From Hyperoplus lanceolatus (taxonomy: Eukaryota > Chordata > Actinopteri > Uranoscopiformes > Ammodytidae), in assembly GCA_026929865.2 (NCBI GenBank), contig CM049413.1, positions 10,796,001-10,860,000 on the forward strand: a stretch of DNA of 64,000 nucleotides. The letters are read 5' to 3'. The first letter of the stretch is position 1; every line of letters starts with the position of its first letter. Below are positions 49,545 to 62,180 of the stretch, piece by piece. Below the pieces are notes generated by a model. It ran no database searches, was not told where the DNA came from, and saw only the letters and a list, made by a program, of their open reading frames with translations. The position numbers and the translations under genes are program-made.

Positions 49545-49620
49545 TTTATATGTTGTGTTTGTGTTTTTACCACTACTGTAAATCATATCACCTTGAGGAA
49601 CAATAAAGAACTGAACTGAG
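49545..49620 (+). repeat. Retroelement-like 3' tail fragment
   Basis: 'ttttaccactactgtaaatc' followed by 'gaggaacaataaagaactga' and 'actga' has the form of a LINE/SINE 3' tail with short tandem tail units. It abuts the 5' end of the L1. Confidence 0.4.
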
Positions 49621-50514
49621 GAAAATGATGCGGGAATATTCGAGGATCCAGCCTTTACTTTGTAAAGTTGTTGGCTTTAAGCCAAGTGTCAAACAAAAGC
49701 ACACTGGGGACTGATATGACTGACTGTATACAGTACTATGTGATTTGTGTATCCTCTGGCACAAATCAACCTTACCCCAGAATTTTGGATAATAAGCATG
49801 ATACAGCAGTTTAGGGCTGACATCATGCTAACTATATAGACACGAAGTGTAGCATACTAAAGCACTAAAACATGTGTCAAATGTTTTCAAACGTGTCAAT
49901 ACATGTTCAGACATAATAATCAAAAAACCTTGATAATTTAAATTTTACTTTGAAAGGAGTAGAGCTTAAGTGTGCTTTTATCTTATGCCATGTTTCTCCC
50001 TTCTTTACAGGATGAGTCAAATGGATGACTCTTCTTAAATATATGGTCGCATTTCCAATTTCTTTTATGGTTTTCTACAAACAAGGGGTGGCACAACTTC
50101 CCCACCGGCACAACTCACCCCACCCCAATCTCCCCTATGTGTAAATAGCCAAATATTTGGTAAATTTTTATATAGAAACTTCAAACTTCAATTTCCAAGA
50201 AAATATATAAATGAAAATCAGGAGGATGCCTTTATGCCAGTGGACAATATTAGTAAGAGTCTGTGCAAACAGTGTTAGCCTGATACTCACAGGAAGGATC
50301 TTAAAAAGTCCATATTCTGCTGGAATTGAAAGAGTGCAAAGAGACCCACAAAATGGAAACCGATAAAAGGACACTTTCAACAATATGATAAAAGGCCTGC
50401 GAGGTATTCAAAATGTTAAGCATCTTTTCTAATGGGTCGAGTTGAGTAGCAGCATCAGCCTTTGTGGTGTATAGCAGGATAGAAAATTCACAATTTCTAT
50501 AAGTTGCTTTTTGT
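49621..50514. other. No gene recognised
   Basis: Unassigned sequence. Confidence 0.4.
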
Positions 50515-50700
50515 TAAAAGTTAAGTCAAATTTATTTCTACAGCACATTTAAAAACAACATCAGTTGACTAAAGAGCTGCACAAGATACAATACAAAACA
50601 ACATACAAGATACAATGAAAATAAAATTTAAAAAAGTAAGCAGTGTCAGAAAATCAACTTGTGTTAAAGGCCAATGCAAAAAGTGAGTCTTCAGTAACAT
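50515..50700. repeat. Probable dispersed repeat fragment
   Basis: 'tttatttctacagcacattt', then 'agttgactaaagagctgcac' and A/C-rich 'atacaatacaaaacaacata' sequence, has the style of 3' fragments of a fish LINE family. Ends not resolved. Confidence 0.35.
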
Positions 50701-52600
50701 ATGGATGGATAGGAGGTGTGCCTGTTTCTACAGTGCTGAAGCGTTAATGTGCCAGCTTGGAGATTTTATTTAAATCCCTATTTAGCTTTGGAGAAAGTAT
50801 AATTTTTTCCTTTAAGTTTAGTTAATTAAAGACATGGCTGAAACTTGGACTTCTCCAAAATTCAAACTGTCTGAGAAAGCCTTTTACTGTTTAAAAGGCG
50901 AATTTAATCTAGAACCATGCAGGCACAATCCATGTCCAGGAGTCTGCTTGAGAATATTTAAGATAAAGATGAAATGGAATTAAATGAGAACTCACTCTCT
51001 CTCTTCCCAAGATTACTTTATTAATTCTGCTGTCCTGCTTATACCTGGGCAGCATGGGCGGCGAGATAGAGCCTGTTCCTAGATGCACTGACCCAAAAAC
51101 ACAAATAGACAAACACATTATAGACAATTTAGGTCAAGACATTTCTCTTTGATAACCAAATATTATTTATTTGCCTCAAAGGGCTATTCAGTTTGACAGA
51201 ATATTACACGTTTTATCCTTAGACCCTCATTTCAACTCAACCTGGGAACGTAATTTTGATGATACAGGGTTGTTCAACTAATGTCACCCCCAAAGCATGT
51301 CTTTAGACTGCAGCAGGAAAGTGGAGCACCTAAAAAAAAAAAAAATAGCTCAACTCTGCACAGACCAAATAATTTTTGCATTTGGCTACAGCGTGGCAAC
51401 TGTGATGCAGGGTGAAATGACTTGATGACAGTCAAGATAGTTACTTCATTTTGATTGTGTGGTATGTTGTTGTCTGTATGGGACCGTTAGACCCAAGAAT
51501 GTCATTGCCAACAACTGCTGACTTGTTGGGCATATGACAAATAAACCATCTATAGTTTATCTTGAAAATTCCTTTAACTCGGCATACTGTCACCAATCTG
51601 TAAACCGCAATGCACCTCTAACCGGGCAAGTTCCTGGATCACATCAAAATAATACTATTATTTTATCTGTATCTATTGTCGTTTATTCCTACAAAGATTG
51701 AATGCAAACTGGCATGACTGTTACATTCAGAGGCTGTTGTTCCATTGCAGGTAGGTTGTTAAAGCAGGAACTTATGTCATTATATGTAAAAGGTCACACT
51801 TTTTTTTAATGCAGGCCTCTACATATCGTTTGTTTTCTCTTCTGTTTTGAGGAGGCCTGTATTTAAAAAAATAAAAATAATAATTGATGGATCTGTTGAA
51901 AGCAACCTTATTGATTGCAACAAAAAATCCATTGCTATTTTCTTGTGTGAGGACATTAAAGGGTTAAGGAGCTGATGCGCTGAAGTAAATAGGGCAAACC
52001 TGCAGAGACACCATGCAGACAGAAATCATCTGATCAAAGTGTCATTCTGACGAAATGTCCTTCACAGTGGACACAGGAAACACCAATTGAACCCAAATAT
52101 CAGTGCATGTGTTTGTGCACATATACAGTAGCTTCTGCACTTTTCAAGTGGAAAAACAGTTCAAATCAAGCACATTGATTTGACCTTGGTGCTCAAAACA
52201 GTTTGGTCCTGTTGCAAATCAAGACACAAAACAATTTGTTTACGTGTTTGTACAAAAGGCTTTGAATATTTGTTGTGTCCTTGTCACGGATAGAGATCTT
52301 CCCGTCAGTTGAATCTATTCCTTATGTCCTTTTTTTCTTTTATTACACCCACTGTGCGCACACACACACACACATACACACACACTCCTTTCTCTTAGAA
52401 ATATCTGAAATATGGTACAACACTCCACAACAAAGCCTGGGTAAATATCAGAATGGCACATTTTAAATTTATCCATCAAACGTGATCAAAAGGGAACATT
52501 GAACACACAGGCAACCTGTTGCTTTGTGTTGATGGTCTGTCCAATGAACAGAGTGATTTCTGATTTGATATTAGTTTATCATGTGTGTGTGTTTATGTGC
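50701..52600. other. No gene recognised; short CA microsatellite
   Basis: Unassigned sequence. A CA tract lies near 52359-52384. No coding motif was seen. Confidence 0.4.
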
Positions 52601-52607
52601 AAGATAT

Positions 52608-52608
52608 A

Positions 52609-52680
<72 letters not shown>

Positions 52681-52692
52681 CGAGAGAGAGAG
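52608..52692. repeat. Compound (GT)n-(GA)n microsatellite
   Basis: Alternating GT at 52611-52639 followed by GA units to about 52692 with a few interruptions (aaagagcgagag). The polypurine half could form a triplex. Confidence 0.95.
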
Positions 52693-53741
52693 AACACGTA
52701 AGCATATGCTAGGACAATATATATATATTCATATCCCATTCATTGTACAAAGAAATCCTCGAAGAAAGAATCCCTGAGGTGCGCATGTAAAACCGGTCTA
52801 ATACTTGTCCCTATGATGATTTAAAAACCTCAGTGCTCATATTAGAGGTCCTTGTAGAAAATGTGAAAAATAGGTGCAGAAGAAAAGAGAAAGCAGAAAA
52901 GAGCTCATTACGTTGTCTCTGCACTGCCTGCTCCTCTCCACTACACAGGCGCGGAAAAATAGTTTTTCCGGGCAGCCCAAATATGGCCAAGCAACGATGA
53001 GGTGTGCAACAGATGAGTCATCCTTCAGACTCCCACATTCACCGGGCTTACATGTGTGCAAGACAGAGGGAGAAAGAGACATAAAAGCATTGCAAAAACT
53101 TTGCAGGGCTATAACCTTCACACCATGGTTTTCACATAACATCCACCATTTCCATTACTAAGGAGGAAATAAGACCGGAGATCAACAGCAATAACTGTGC
53201 ATAAAATTACTCTCTGCAGCACAATGAAAAATACATTTGAACAAAGAAGCTGGTTTGGCTCTTTGTTTGGTGTCATGCACCTGCATTAAGATGCAGAATG
53301 GAGAATTACATGTTACATGGCTAATTGTGCAATTCAGACTAAATTGCACATTGCATGATCATTCAGAGCTATAGTCAATATTTTTCATCTTCACCCATTT
53401 TTCCTGCGATAGTGATTCTGGAAACCTAACGTTTCATATGAAAATGCTGCAACAATGAAGTTGTTCTCCCATGCTAGTGGCCCTTTGCATGTTAGCTTAT
53501 AATTTTCTTCAATTGACAAAATGTAAACAAGCATGCAAACATGGAGAAATTAGCAGATGAACATGCTAACTTTGATAAATTCTGAAATAATAACATTTTA
53601 TTTGGAGGAAAGTAAGAAATGATGGGAACAAGTAAGCCACACTAAAGTGTTAAAACATTTGGCTTTGAAGGAGGTTTATGTGCTGGAAGATTTCTTGACT
53701 GGGAGCAGTAACCTCCTAGGTTTTGTACGGATTAAATTAAC
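52693..53741. other. No gene recognised
   Basis: Overlapping frames of about 100 residues on both strands (52837-53161) show no motif. I treat them as chance. Confidence 0.4.
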
Positions 53742-55248
53742 AACATAGCCAAACCCGAATTATCCATAAAAAGGATCGGGCGAGTGCCCTGGGGCACCAG
53801 CCAAATATAGCCATTAGGGGGGCACCAAATGATCAGGACAATGATGAGACCCTAAAAAATGTTTTCATAGTTTACATCGGCCATATACTGAAAGAGACAC
53901 AAACATGTACAAAATGAACCATTGTTAAAATTATTAATGAAATCGTGGACCAGTCCACAATGACACGGCGGCAGCGGCGCCAAATTTATGTAAACAAAAA
54001 CCGCGATTCAAAATTTTCCTCCAGTCGGCAAGAAATGGAGGAATAAGTTATAAAAGTGAAGGCTCATAGAACATTATTTCTATAGGCTAATGTGTAGCCT
54101 AGCTATGGTGATTTTATAAGCCGATGTGACGCCACAAAGGTGTGGAGAGGTGCAAATAGAGAGACACTAGGCTCATTAGAGCCCAGTTGCGGCTCGAGAG
54201 TTGCCGAGTGCAGACAGTGGAGTGAGCTAAAAGCCTGACTGTAACCTGACAGCTCCGAGTTGGCTCGACTTGCATGTGCCGTCGGAAGTAGCGTCTTTAT
54301 TGCGGATGCAGTTCGTTTTCTAGTATTATTTTGAAGGCCTATTAGAAGCATATTCGCAGAAGAGCTACACATACTACAACTGATTAGAAGCAGAATATGA
54401 AACCAATAGGAGTAAACACTTCAAAAGCGAGGGACATTTTCAAAACAAGAAACGAGATAGGCCTATATCTCTATTCCCCACACATCTTTATCTTTCTTGT
54501 TATTTTACGAGATAAGTCTACTTTTAAGTGATAAAACAATACTTTTCGATCCAAGTAAAGGAGGTTTAGTATTGCTCCCTTTGCATAACAAATATGATAG
54601 GCTTAAAGAAAGTTAAAGTATGTTAAATTTCAAAACAGAGTAATTTCAGTAATAAGAATGTAACGTTGATGAAGTGTATGTAGGCCTAATACAAGATCCT
54701 TTTTTTAGAGATGAACATGATGAACTTTATTATGCTGATGTCTAACATTTAACATAGCCTACTATTCCCAGAGACCATTTAGATCAATGCCAATTAGGCT
54801 ATGATTTAATCTTAATGGTATAAAGATATCACTTCACTACAAAGTAATGTGACTCTAGGTTGTCTTCACTTTTAAATAAATCTATACAGGAGAGTTAAAC
54901 CTGCATGCTAATTATTGTTTTTGTATGCCCTAACGTCATTTATTATGGAAATATTTATATTCATCATAACGTGTTGCATGGTGATAGGGGTTGCATTCTA
55001 ATTTGAGCATCAGTGCAAGGCTAGTATGAAACTCCTGTCAGTGTCAAGAGTTTTGGTTGGATCGAAATGTTTCTGTAGTAGTCTATGTGTGGTGAGCCTG
55101 TACTTGTCTTTAGCTACACGTTCTTGTAAATCTGTGGCCTTAATGCCATAGTAAATTTTAAATTTTTGTGTAAAGTTGAAGGACAGGGGCATTTCATGTG
55201 AAGTCACCCTGGGGCACCCTAAGGGCTTAATCCGGGCCTGAACATAGC
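53742..55248. mobile_element. hAT-type element with 8-bp TSD aacatagc
   Basis: The 1491-bp body (53750-55240) has a right end, ttaatccgggcctg, of classic hAT form. The left end, caaacccgaattatcc, is its inverted partner with G-to-A changes. The exact duplication aacatagc stands at 53742-53749 and 55241-55248. Subterminal 'ccctggggcacc' appears at both sides. No transposase frame was recognised inside, so it is non-autonomous or decayed. Confidence 0.8.
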
Positions 55249-55390
55249 AAGCAGATTTTGTTAGCTTTGGACCTGTTTCCAGACTTTGTGTTAAGCTAAG
55301 CTAACCAGCTGCTGGCAGTAGCTCCAGGATTACTATAACAACATGAGTGTTATCAGTTACCTCATCTAATGCCAGCAAATATACTAAATA
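55249..55390 (+). repeat. Dispersed 'gctaagctaacc' repeat fragment
   Basis: 'ggacctgtttccagactttg' continuing 'tgttaagctaagctaaccag' and 'ctgctggcagtagct' is inverted relative to the sequence at 56640-56800. The two share the pattern in which a 'cctgtttccagtcttt' phrase precedes 'atgctaagctaa'. Confidence 0.4.
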
Positions 55391-55879
55391 GGAAGAAAAA
55401 AGAGGTCTTATAAGAACCAAACTCACCAGATGAAGAACTGTGGTCAGAAATCCATCCTAGAGTTCTTTGCCCAATCCTTAGCTCAATGGTTACATAACGC
55501 ACTCCACAGTTTTCCTTTTTCCCCATCCCATAGAGTAGGAAACACCATGAAGAAGGAGCATGACATCTTCTTCCTTCTCCCTTTTCCCCTTCAAGGATTC
55601 TCACAGGACCCACGACTAGCCCCCAAAAGCCTCTTTCACCAACACATGCATCTTCCTCATTGTTCTCTCTAGGCCACACCCCACTCCACACCTCTGTACC
55701 TGGCTGCTACAAGTCACCTGACCAGCCCACAGGACGCTGGACTGTATTTTTCACTGGCATGGCTTTTAGGGAGAACGCCAGGCAAGGCATATTATAATAT
55801 TACGTTTCAAAGATAAATTGATTTACCAAAAAACATCTTTTTTATATGTATTTATTTATTTTATTTTTTCTGCATTTAT
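55391..55879. other. No gene recognised
   Basis: Unassigned sequence. Confidence 0.4.
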
Positions 55880-55965
55880 GTCGTTCACACTCCAGTCCTT
55901 TTGGTACCGGTAACGCACTTACAAGTTGGTTGCCAACTGCCAATAAAGAAGAAGAAGAAGAAGAA
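55880..55965 (+). repeat. LINE-like 3' end with stem-loop and (GAA)n tail
   Basis: 'tttggtaccggtaacgcact' leads to a small stem-loop, agttggttgccaact, then 'gccaataaa' and a (gaa)5 tail. A terminal stem-loop followed by tandem tail units is how several non-LTR elements present their 3' ends to the reverse transcriptase. The upstream body was not recognised. Confidence 0.5.
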
Positions 55966-56630
55966 ATGGCTAGGCTGTACAAAAATATGGTTGACAGCCA
56001 AGGGGTAGATAGGATTAAGAAAGTTTAACCTTGGAAGGGGTTTTGATAGTAAACCATCTATTTACCTCTTACTATTATACAATATGTAACTCCACCCCTA
56101 ACCATTGTGGCAATGTCACAGTATTGTAAAAAAAAGATAAAACTATGGTGCGTAAGTTCTGTTGCCCCCATGAAGAATAACAACAACTCTGTCGGAGCAT
56201 CTACATGAGGTAAGCCTTTGTTGATCACACATGGATTTTATACCTTATGTTGTATTCAGGTTTTTTCTTAGCAGTAGAATCAATAGTAGGAAATTACCAC
56301 TAATGATGTTGGACAGCTTAGAGACGCATAATTTAACTTTCATTTTAGAGAGAATGAGTGAAATCCCCTTTGAGACAGAACAGACTGCCTCTCTGATGTT
56401 TGTGTGCCAGAGACAGGATGTAATACTGTTACCGAACTGAGACATTTGTCCGTAACCGGGCTTTTTTTCGATAAGAAGAATTATAGTCTGTCTTTTGAGG
56501 GATGACCGCCAAGCAGTGAGGGACTGAGCGCCAATTATGTCTTCTATGCACAGAAAAAATGTGCTAATGACATTCATGGCACATGCTGTATGTGTGTCTA
56601 TACGTCTATGTATTATTTTCAGCCTGTTAA
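55966..56630. other. No gene recognised
   Basis: Overlapping frames near 56231-56679 have no motifs. Confidence 0.4.
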
Positions 56631-56639
56631 ATGAGAAGA

Positions 56640-56800
56640 TGCCAATCTCATACATGGTAAATATGTAGCTTAGCAGCAAGCTATGAACTTAGCTTAGCAT
56701 AAAGAATGAAAACACAAGGGAATCAATTAGCCTGATACTGTCCATTGTTTAGTGGATCTACCTACCAGCACCTTCAAAGCTCACTAATAAAAAGTTTTAT
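56640..56800 (-). repeat. Dispersed 'gctaagctaa' repeat fragment, inverted
   Basis: The reverse complement has 'tttatgctaagctaag' and 'agtgagctttgaaggtgctg', matching the pattern at 55249-55390. Boundaries approximate. Confidence 0.4.
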
Positions 56801-57008
56801 TTTTTTCTTATAAACAAAGGGGGGAAAATCAACTGAGCAAAGTTATTTTTCTGTGTCTTCCTATTTATTGTTTGACACTTTTCCCCCTGTTTATTTGTCA
56901 GTTATGATGTAAAAAAAAAAAAAGAAAACCATGTCAATGTGGGTTCCACAAAACTTATGTCACTCACTCACAATAACAAGGTCAGTCTGGTACTTTTTTT
57001 GTACTGCT

Positions 57009-57049
57009 CTCTCTCTCTCTCTCACTCTCTCTCTCTCTCTCTCTCTCTC
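57009..57049. repeat. (CT)n microsatellite
   Basis: CT/TC dinucleotides with one 'cactct' interruption. Confidence 0.95.
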
Positions 57050-58254
57050 GTTTGGGATTCACCAGAGCACTCATCCACACAGGTAACACCATGTAAGTCT
57101 TTCCTGCAGCTTTATCGGTTTCCGGTTGTGCAAAGGCCTTCCTCTGGCTCTGAGTCATTCTTTTTACATGATTAACATTTCTCTCTCTCTATCCATCTTG
57201 TGTTTATTACATTCACTGCACCTGGCCTTGGATTCCCTTGTGAATTTTGTCCCTTTCATAGACTTGACGATGACTGTGAACAGTTCAGCGTGTGCTGTTT
57301 GCTTCTTTTTGTTGTTGTTGTCACTGTTGAAAGTGGTGAACAGCAGGGAAGCCTCTAGCTGGATTAAAATTGGCTTTGTGTTCTCGGCAAAAACAAAAAA
57401 AAACTTGTCTTCCTGGTAAGTAACCCAAACGCAAACACAGAAACATTTGCCCATCTTGCTGTGTGTTTTGCAACAAAAACAAAACAACACCATTAGCATA
57501 AACTACACCTGATCTGCCCACTTAAGCGTGAGCAGGCCGTGTGAACTAATTCCTTGAAAAGTCAGTGAGTTCAGGACAGCTTTGCAGGAAGAAAAATGCT
57601 CTTGCATTAGAAGAAAAAAAATCAATTGGCAGCATTCAAGGAACCTTTTCTTCTTCAGGCTCTATATTGATCACCATAATAATTGTGTGGTCCCTTCGGA
57701 TGTGAGGTCGACACAGTGATGGCAAAGAAGTCTGAGATGATGTTGGAGTTAATACCTCGGGGAAATCGATAACAGCAGTGAGACCCCATTTTAATCTGTC
57801 CTGCTGACTCTGAACTGTGTCTCAAGACCTTTTTCCAAAATGTTTTGTAAAGCTTACAACACTAGCCCTCCTTTGTGTCAACCCTTTAAAGGGCTGTTTG
57901 AGAGAGAGAGAGAGAAGGGGATGTGTGATGTTTCTCACTGAGAGCGATGCCTGGCTCAAAGACCTGGCTTCACACAAATCAGGGTTAGTTGTGAAAGCCA
58001 TGAAATGCTTAGCGCTGCTGGGATGAAGGGTAGAAAAGAACTCAGAAGAAAGCAAAAAAAGAACAGGGACAACACAGCAAATACTGCGACAAGAGATGCC
58101 ACTATATAATCTGGAGATACTTTTGAAGAAATTCTTTACTCTCTCTGTCGTTATGTGGGACAGAACAAGGTCCCCTTTTTGTCTGTGGAAATATGTTCCC
58201 ATCCTTAAAAATTGATCACGCATTATATTCTGTGAGAAGACAGTGCACCCTGTA
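57050..58254. other. No gene recognised
   Basis: Unassigned sequence. A short (GA)n lies at 57900-57914. Confidence 0.4.
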
Positions 58255-59145
58255 CTCTCAATTAGGGATGGGCATAATTAATCGATTAATCGATCATTGC
58301 CCATTAAGAATATTGTCGATCACGTGAAATTGTTATCGATCATATAGCCGTTGTGTTGCGCAGTGTGAGTCCGGCAGCACAGCAATACAGACTGTATGGG
58401 CAGCAATTAAACATCCTACCAGCAGGGGGAGATACTTACCTAGTAGTAGGAGACAACAGAACAGGCTCAGGCAGCAGCCTGCGAGCTGCCGTAGATGGCA
58501 AAACTTAAACAGGGCGAAGTTTGGCATCGGACAGCTTTAGAACCGAAAATAACTAAGTTCATTAAGCATTGTGAAACCTTGTACAACACTTAAACAAACC
58601 GAATGATGTTCCACTTGTACATTGAAGCCTCCATCCGACCCTGTTTAACGTCTCACGTTAGCGCCGCTAGCATTAGCGGCTAACTTTAGCATCTATGCTT
58701 TCCTGCTTCGCCTTCATCAGGGAACTAAGTTGCACATTTTGTCAATTAGATGAAGGAAGGTTAGGTCCTTTACCACTCAGAGAAACGTGCCGTGCCCTTA
58801 TGCAGTCTTTGGCAGCATCTTAGGAGGCGCATTTGTGTTTAAACTTTAAAGGTAGGCTATCGTAGCATTGGCTCATAGCCTCGGGCTTTAACCAGCGCCG
58901 CATTTTATTATTTTATTTTAAAAAGTTGCCTTGTCTTAATATATTTGTTTGCTTAGAAGATCTTGGAATAAAGATGTAATTGAGTAAAAGCCTCTTGTAT
59001 ACAGTCTATGGTAAAAACGCTGTATTTTGGATGTTCTGTTGGCATTTATATGTAAAAAAAGATAACGATTGCTCGATAATTGCTTGTTAATTTTCCCAAA
59101 GATCGATTAATTGAATTTCTTAAAATGCCCATCCCTACTCTCAAT
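58255..59145. mobile_element. hAT-type non-autonomous element with TAGGGATGGGCA ends
   Basis: The 875-bp body (58263-59137) has inverted ends tagggatgggcat and atgcccatcccta. The exact 8-bp duplication ctctcaat stands at 58255-58262 and 59138-59145. Subterminal 'atcgattaatcgat' and 'gatcgattaatt' repeats extend the symmetry. The interior (58300-58700) has moderate CpG and the palindrome ccgctagcattagcgg. No transposase frame. Confidence 0.85.
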
Positions 59146-62022
59146 GCTACTCGTAAACCTATTATTGAGTCACCTACTTGGAAGAAGGAGTCCGGAAGGG
59201 CAAGTAAGATTTCAATGTTAGTCATAACATTAGTTACTTAGTCATTAAAATGATGCTGTGGTTAATTGTCTTCATGGCTTAACAACAAAACTGCATGTCT
59301 CGTGATGGAAATATCTAGTTTTCTATAATTGGCATCCTCCACCATTTCAAGCAAACAATGACTTACATAAGTTTTCCAAATGATCATAAAAATGAATGAA
59401 CATTTTAAGTCCATGCCAAGTAAAGAAGTTGGAGAGCTACTACCACAGCATCGCTTATGCCTGCAAACACCCACCGAGACTAGTTCTGTTTTTTTAATGT
59501 CTTCGGTGGTTGCCATGATATCTTGGCTATAAAATCCACAAAAATATGCAAATGAACAGGGATCACAGAAAATTCTTGCTATATGATTAAAGCAAAAAAA
59601 TTATGTGTCAGTTCACTTTACAAGCTATGTGTCCTGCTGACTGCTTACAATAAAAAAATATGATAACACTTCAGGTACATAATATTATAGTCTTCTCAAA
59701 TGAGCTAGTATTAACTAGTTGTGTGCTTATAATGCCTAATGAACGCTTATTTAAGGGGAGAAAAAATACTGTTTGTAATAGGGATGATGAGGAGCATGAA
59801 ATTAAGTATGGGCATCTAACATGCTGTATGGAATTGTAATTAAGTAAACAGTATGACTTTGATAAGTGGGGCTGTCTAGTGTCTAAAAATTGTAAGACAC
59901 TGGTTCATTAATATAAAATGTAGCATTTCAAATATAATTAGTTTTATAAAGTTCTTGATGATTCATTAATCTGCAGGCTGATTGTTTACATTGCATCAAA
60001 ATATCTACAGTTGATTTTCACCCTCTCCTGGAGGCTCACACACATTTGAGAAGGGATGAGCTGTTGCAGTTCATATATATTGTTCAACTAACAGGACTGA
60101 GAGCTTTTTAACAGATTTAAGGGCCGCCTTGTTTGTGAGAAGTGATTTGCAGACTCAGACCAAGGTAATTGGACAAGCAACAACATTCCCCCTTTGTCTC
60201 TTCTGCTGTGTCTGTCTGCCCTACTTCTCTTTTTTACTCCTGAGAAGGACGCAGAGAACCGACGCTACCATCATTGGAAAAAAATAATAATAATTAAAAA
60301 CTCTGAAAAAGCTCATTCTGTCTCTTTCAGGCAGCAGATGTGCAACATGACACAGACGTTTCAAGAATCTTCTCATTCTGCCTGATTTGCAACAATCTGC
60401 TGCTTGCACAGTGCATCAAAGAGGTATGCCACAGTGGCACAGCTGACTTTGTTTCTCAAGCACCTGTAGGACGCACCGGATGTGCAGTAGACGACAACAA
60501 ATACAATTTACAGTATGTTATCTAGCAATTCAACATTATCCTCCATACGTTACAGTTTGATGTACACATATGGGAACTGCAAGCTATGTGATTGTGCATG
60601 TTTCTGTAACTGTTATAAAATAAATGTCTCTTTCAGATCAAGAAAACCCTTTTTGTCTTGTCTGCTGGTTTACACCTGGCTGGTTTACACAGACACAGGC
60701 ACAGCCTGCTGCAGCCTCTTCACTCAGGAAAACTGAAAGCATCTCAAAACAGCAGCATCTAGGGGCCAGATACCGGTATAGCTGGGAGGACCATGGCCAT
60801 GGTTCACGAAGTCCATAAATGTTACCTGTTCCAGCTTTTCAATCAAACAAGCTATGAAACTCTCCCACCTCAGGGAGAAAAACACATCCTGTGATTCAGC
60901 TGTATATGCGGGGATTCGGCTCTCTTTGGACGTGTCACGGAAACCCTTTTTTTTCTGGGCCCATAAGTGCTTATTCACACTTCCAAAATACATGTGTACT
61001 GAGAGGGCTGTCCTGGCTCGTGTGGAGGAGAGCGTGGACACGATGGGTGCAGAGGCGTGCTGGTATTTCCTCAAAGTGAAAATTCACTAATATGGGCATT
61101 TGTTTATGTAACGTGCCTGCAGGTGCCCACGCCTCCCTCTCAAATGAGCACTGGCAAAGCAGAAGGCATGCAAGGTTCAAATGAGCAGGTGCAAAGACTT
61201 GGCTGTCGGTTGTTTGGTATAAGTCATTAGTGTTTATTAGCCCATGCTATGTATTTGTTCATTACTCCCACATAAGCCTCATGCAGCCACACGTGCCCGC
61301 CAGTGTAGTTCTTGGGCCGTGTTTAAGCAGTTGGAGTTTAAATGAACTTGCTACAGCGAAGCAGTAGACAGTGAACAGAAAAACTCTGTTTGTTGGCTCC
61401 TTTTCCCAGACTGTCTAGAGACTTTCCGCCAACACTGTTTGTCTAGTTTATGCTAATCTACATCAGCTCATCTTCACAACATCTCCAGGTGCCTTGTGCT
61501 AGCCGTCCCTGCTAAGAATGGGGGAGAGTGAGGTTCTTGAAGATTTGCCAAACTTCTCACATGCTGGGTGTCCAACCGCTCATTTGTTTACAAAGCTGGG
61601 CCTACATCCACATTGAGAAGCTTTCTGCTCAAACACCAGAAGGGCTGAGAGGAAAGAAAATATCTTCTCGGATGACAGAAAGCTTCATGAAACATGCTCT
61701 TTGCTAGCAAAAAGGCTATTTGGTACATTCATGACTAATATCAAATAAATCAGGTTAATAACAGAGTTAGAATGAGCTGGAAATTATTGTAATGACTGTG
61801 CCTAGTGTATCTATCATAGCGTTTATGTGTCGATATAGGCTATCTAATTGATACACTCTAGAGTAGGACCATGCAGAGATGTGTGGGATCAAACCATGTT
61901 GTGTGACAAACTGCTTTACGTATGTGTGATATTACGTATTGTTTCGCTGTGCACAGCAAGTGGTATCATGTGACACATTTTTCTTGAGGGTGGACGCACG
62001 TGTGAAGTCATACTTATGTTGT
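59146..62022. other. No gene recognised
   Basis: About 2.9 kb of unassigned sequence. Overlapping frames near 60515-61090 on both strands show no conserved motif. Conserved non-coding DNA cannot be judged without alignment. Confidence 0.35.
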
Positions 62023-62180
62023 GGTAACACTTTACAATAAGGTACTCAAAAAAGGGTAGTTTACTTTTTTTAAAGGTAAATTTACCTTTCAAAAAGGTAA
62101 ATTTACCTTTTAAAAGGTAAACTACCCTTTTTAAAAGGGTAACTACTCTTTTTTTGTGTACCTTATTGTAAAGTGTTACC
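62023..62180. mobile_element. Small foldback with GGTAACACTTTACAATAAGGTA ends
   Basis: The left end ggtaacactttacaataagg and right end ccttattgtaaagtgttacc are perfect reverse complements over at least 22 bp. Between them 'aaggtaaatttacctt' occurs twice around the centre and 'aaagggtagttta / taaactaccctttt' sits outside it, making the whole 158 bp nearly palindromic. The outer ends match those of the 20502-21521 element, but the core is different. No TSD was found. Confidence 0.75.

Noticed and set aside
49500..49560. A TSD for the full L1 matching its 3' flank near 42860
   Set aside because: Only about six bases (ctgtca) match, which is within chance, so I left the 5' limit approximate.
52837..53161. 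Overlapping frames of about 100 residues on both strands
   Set aside because: No motif, no paralog in the window, and no promoter or splice context.
60515..61090. Cluster of short frames suggesting exons
   Set aside because: The frames overlap on both strands, codons look random and no domain is visible.
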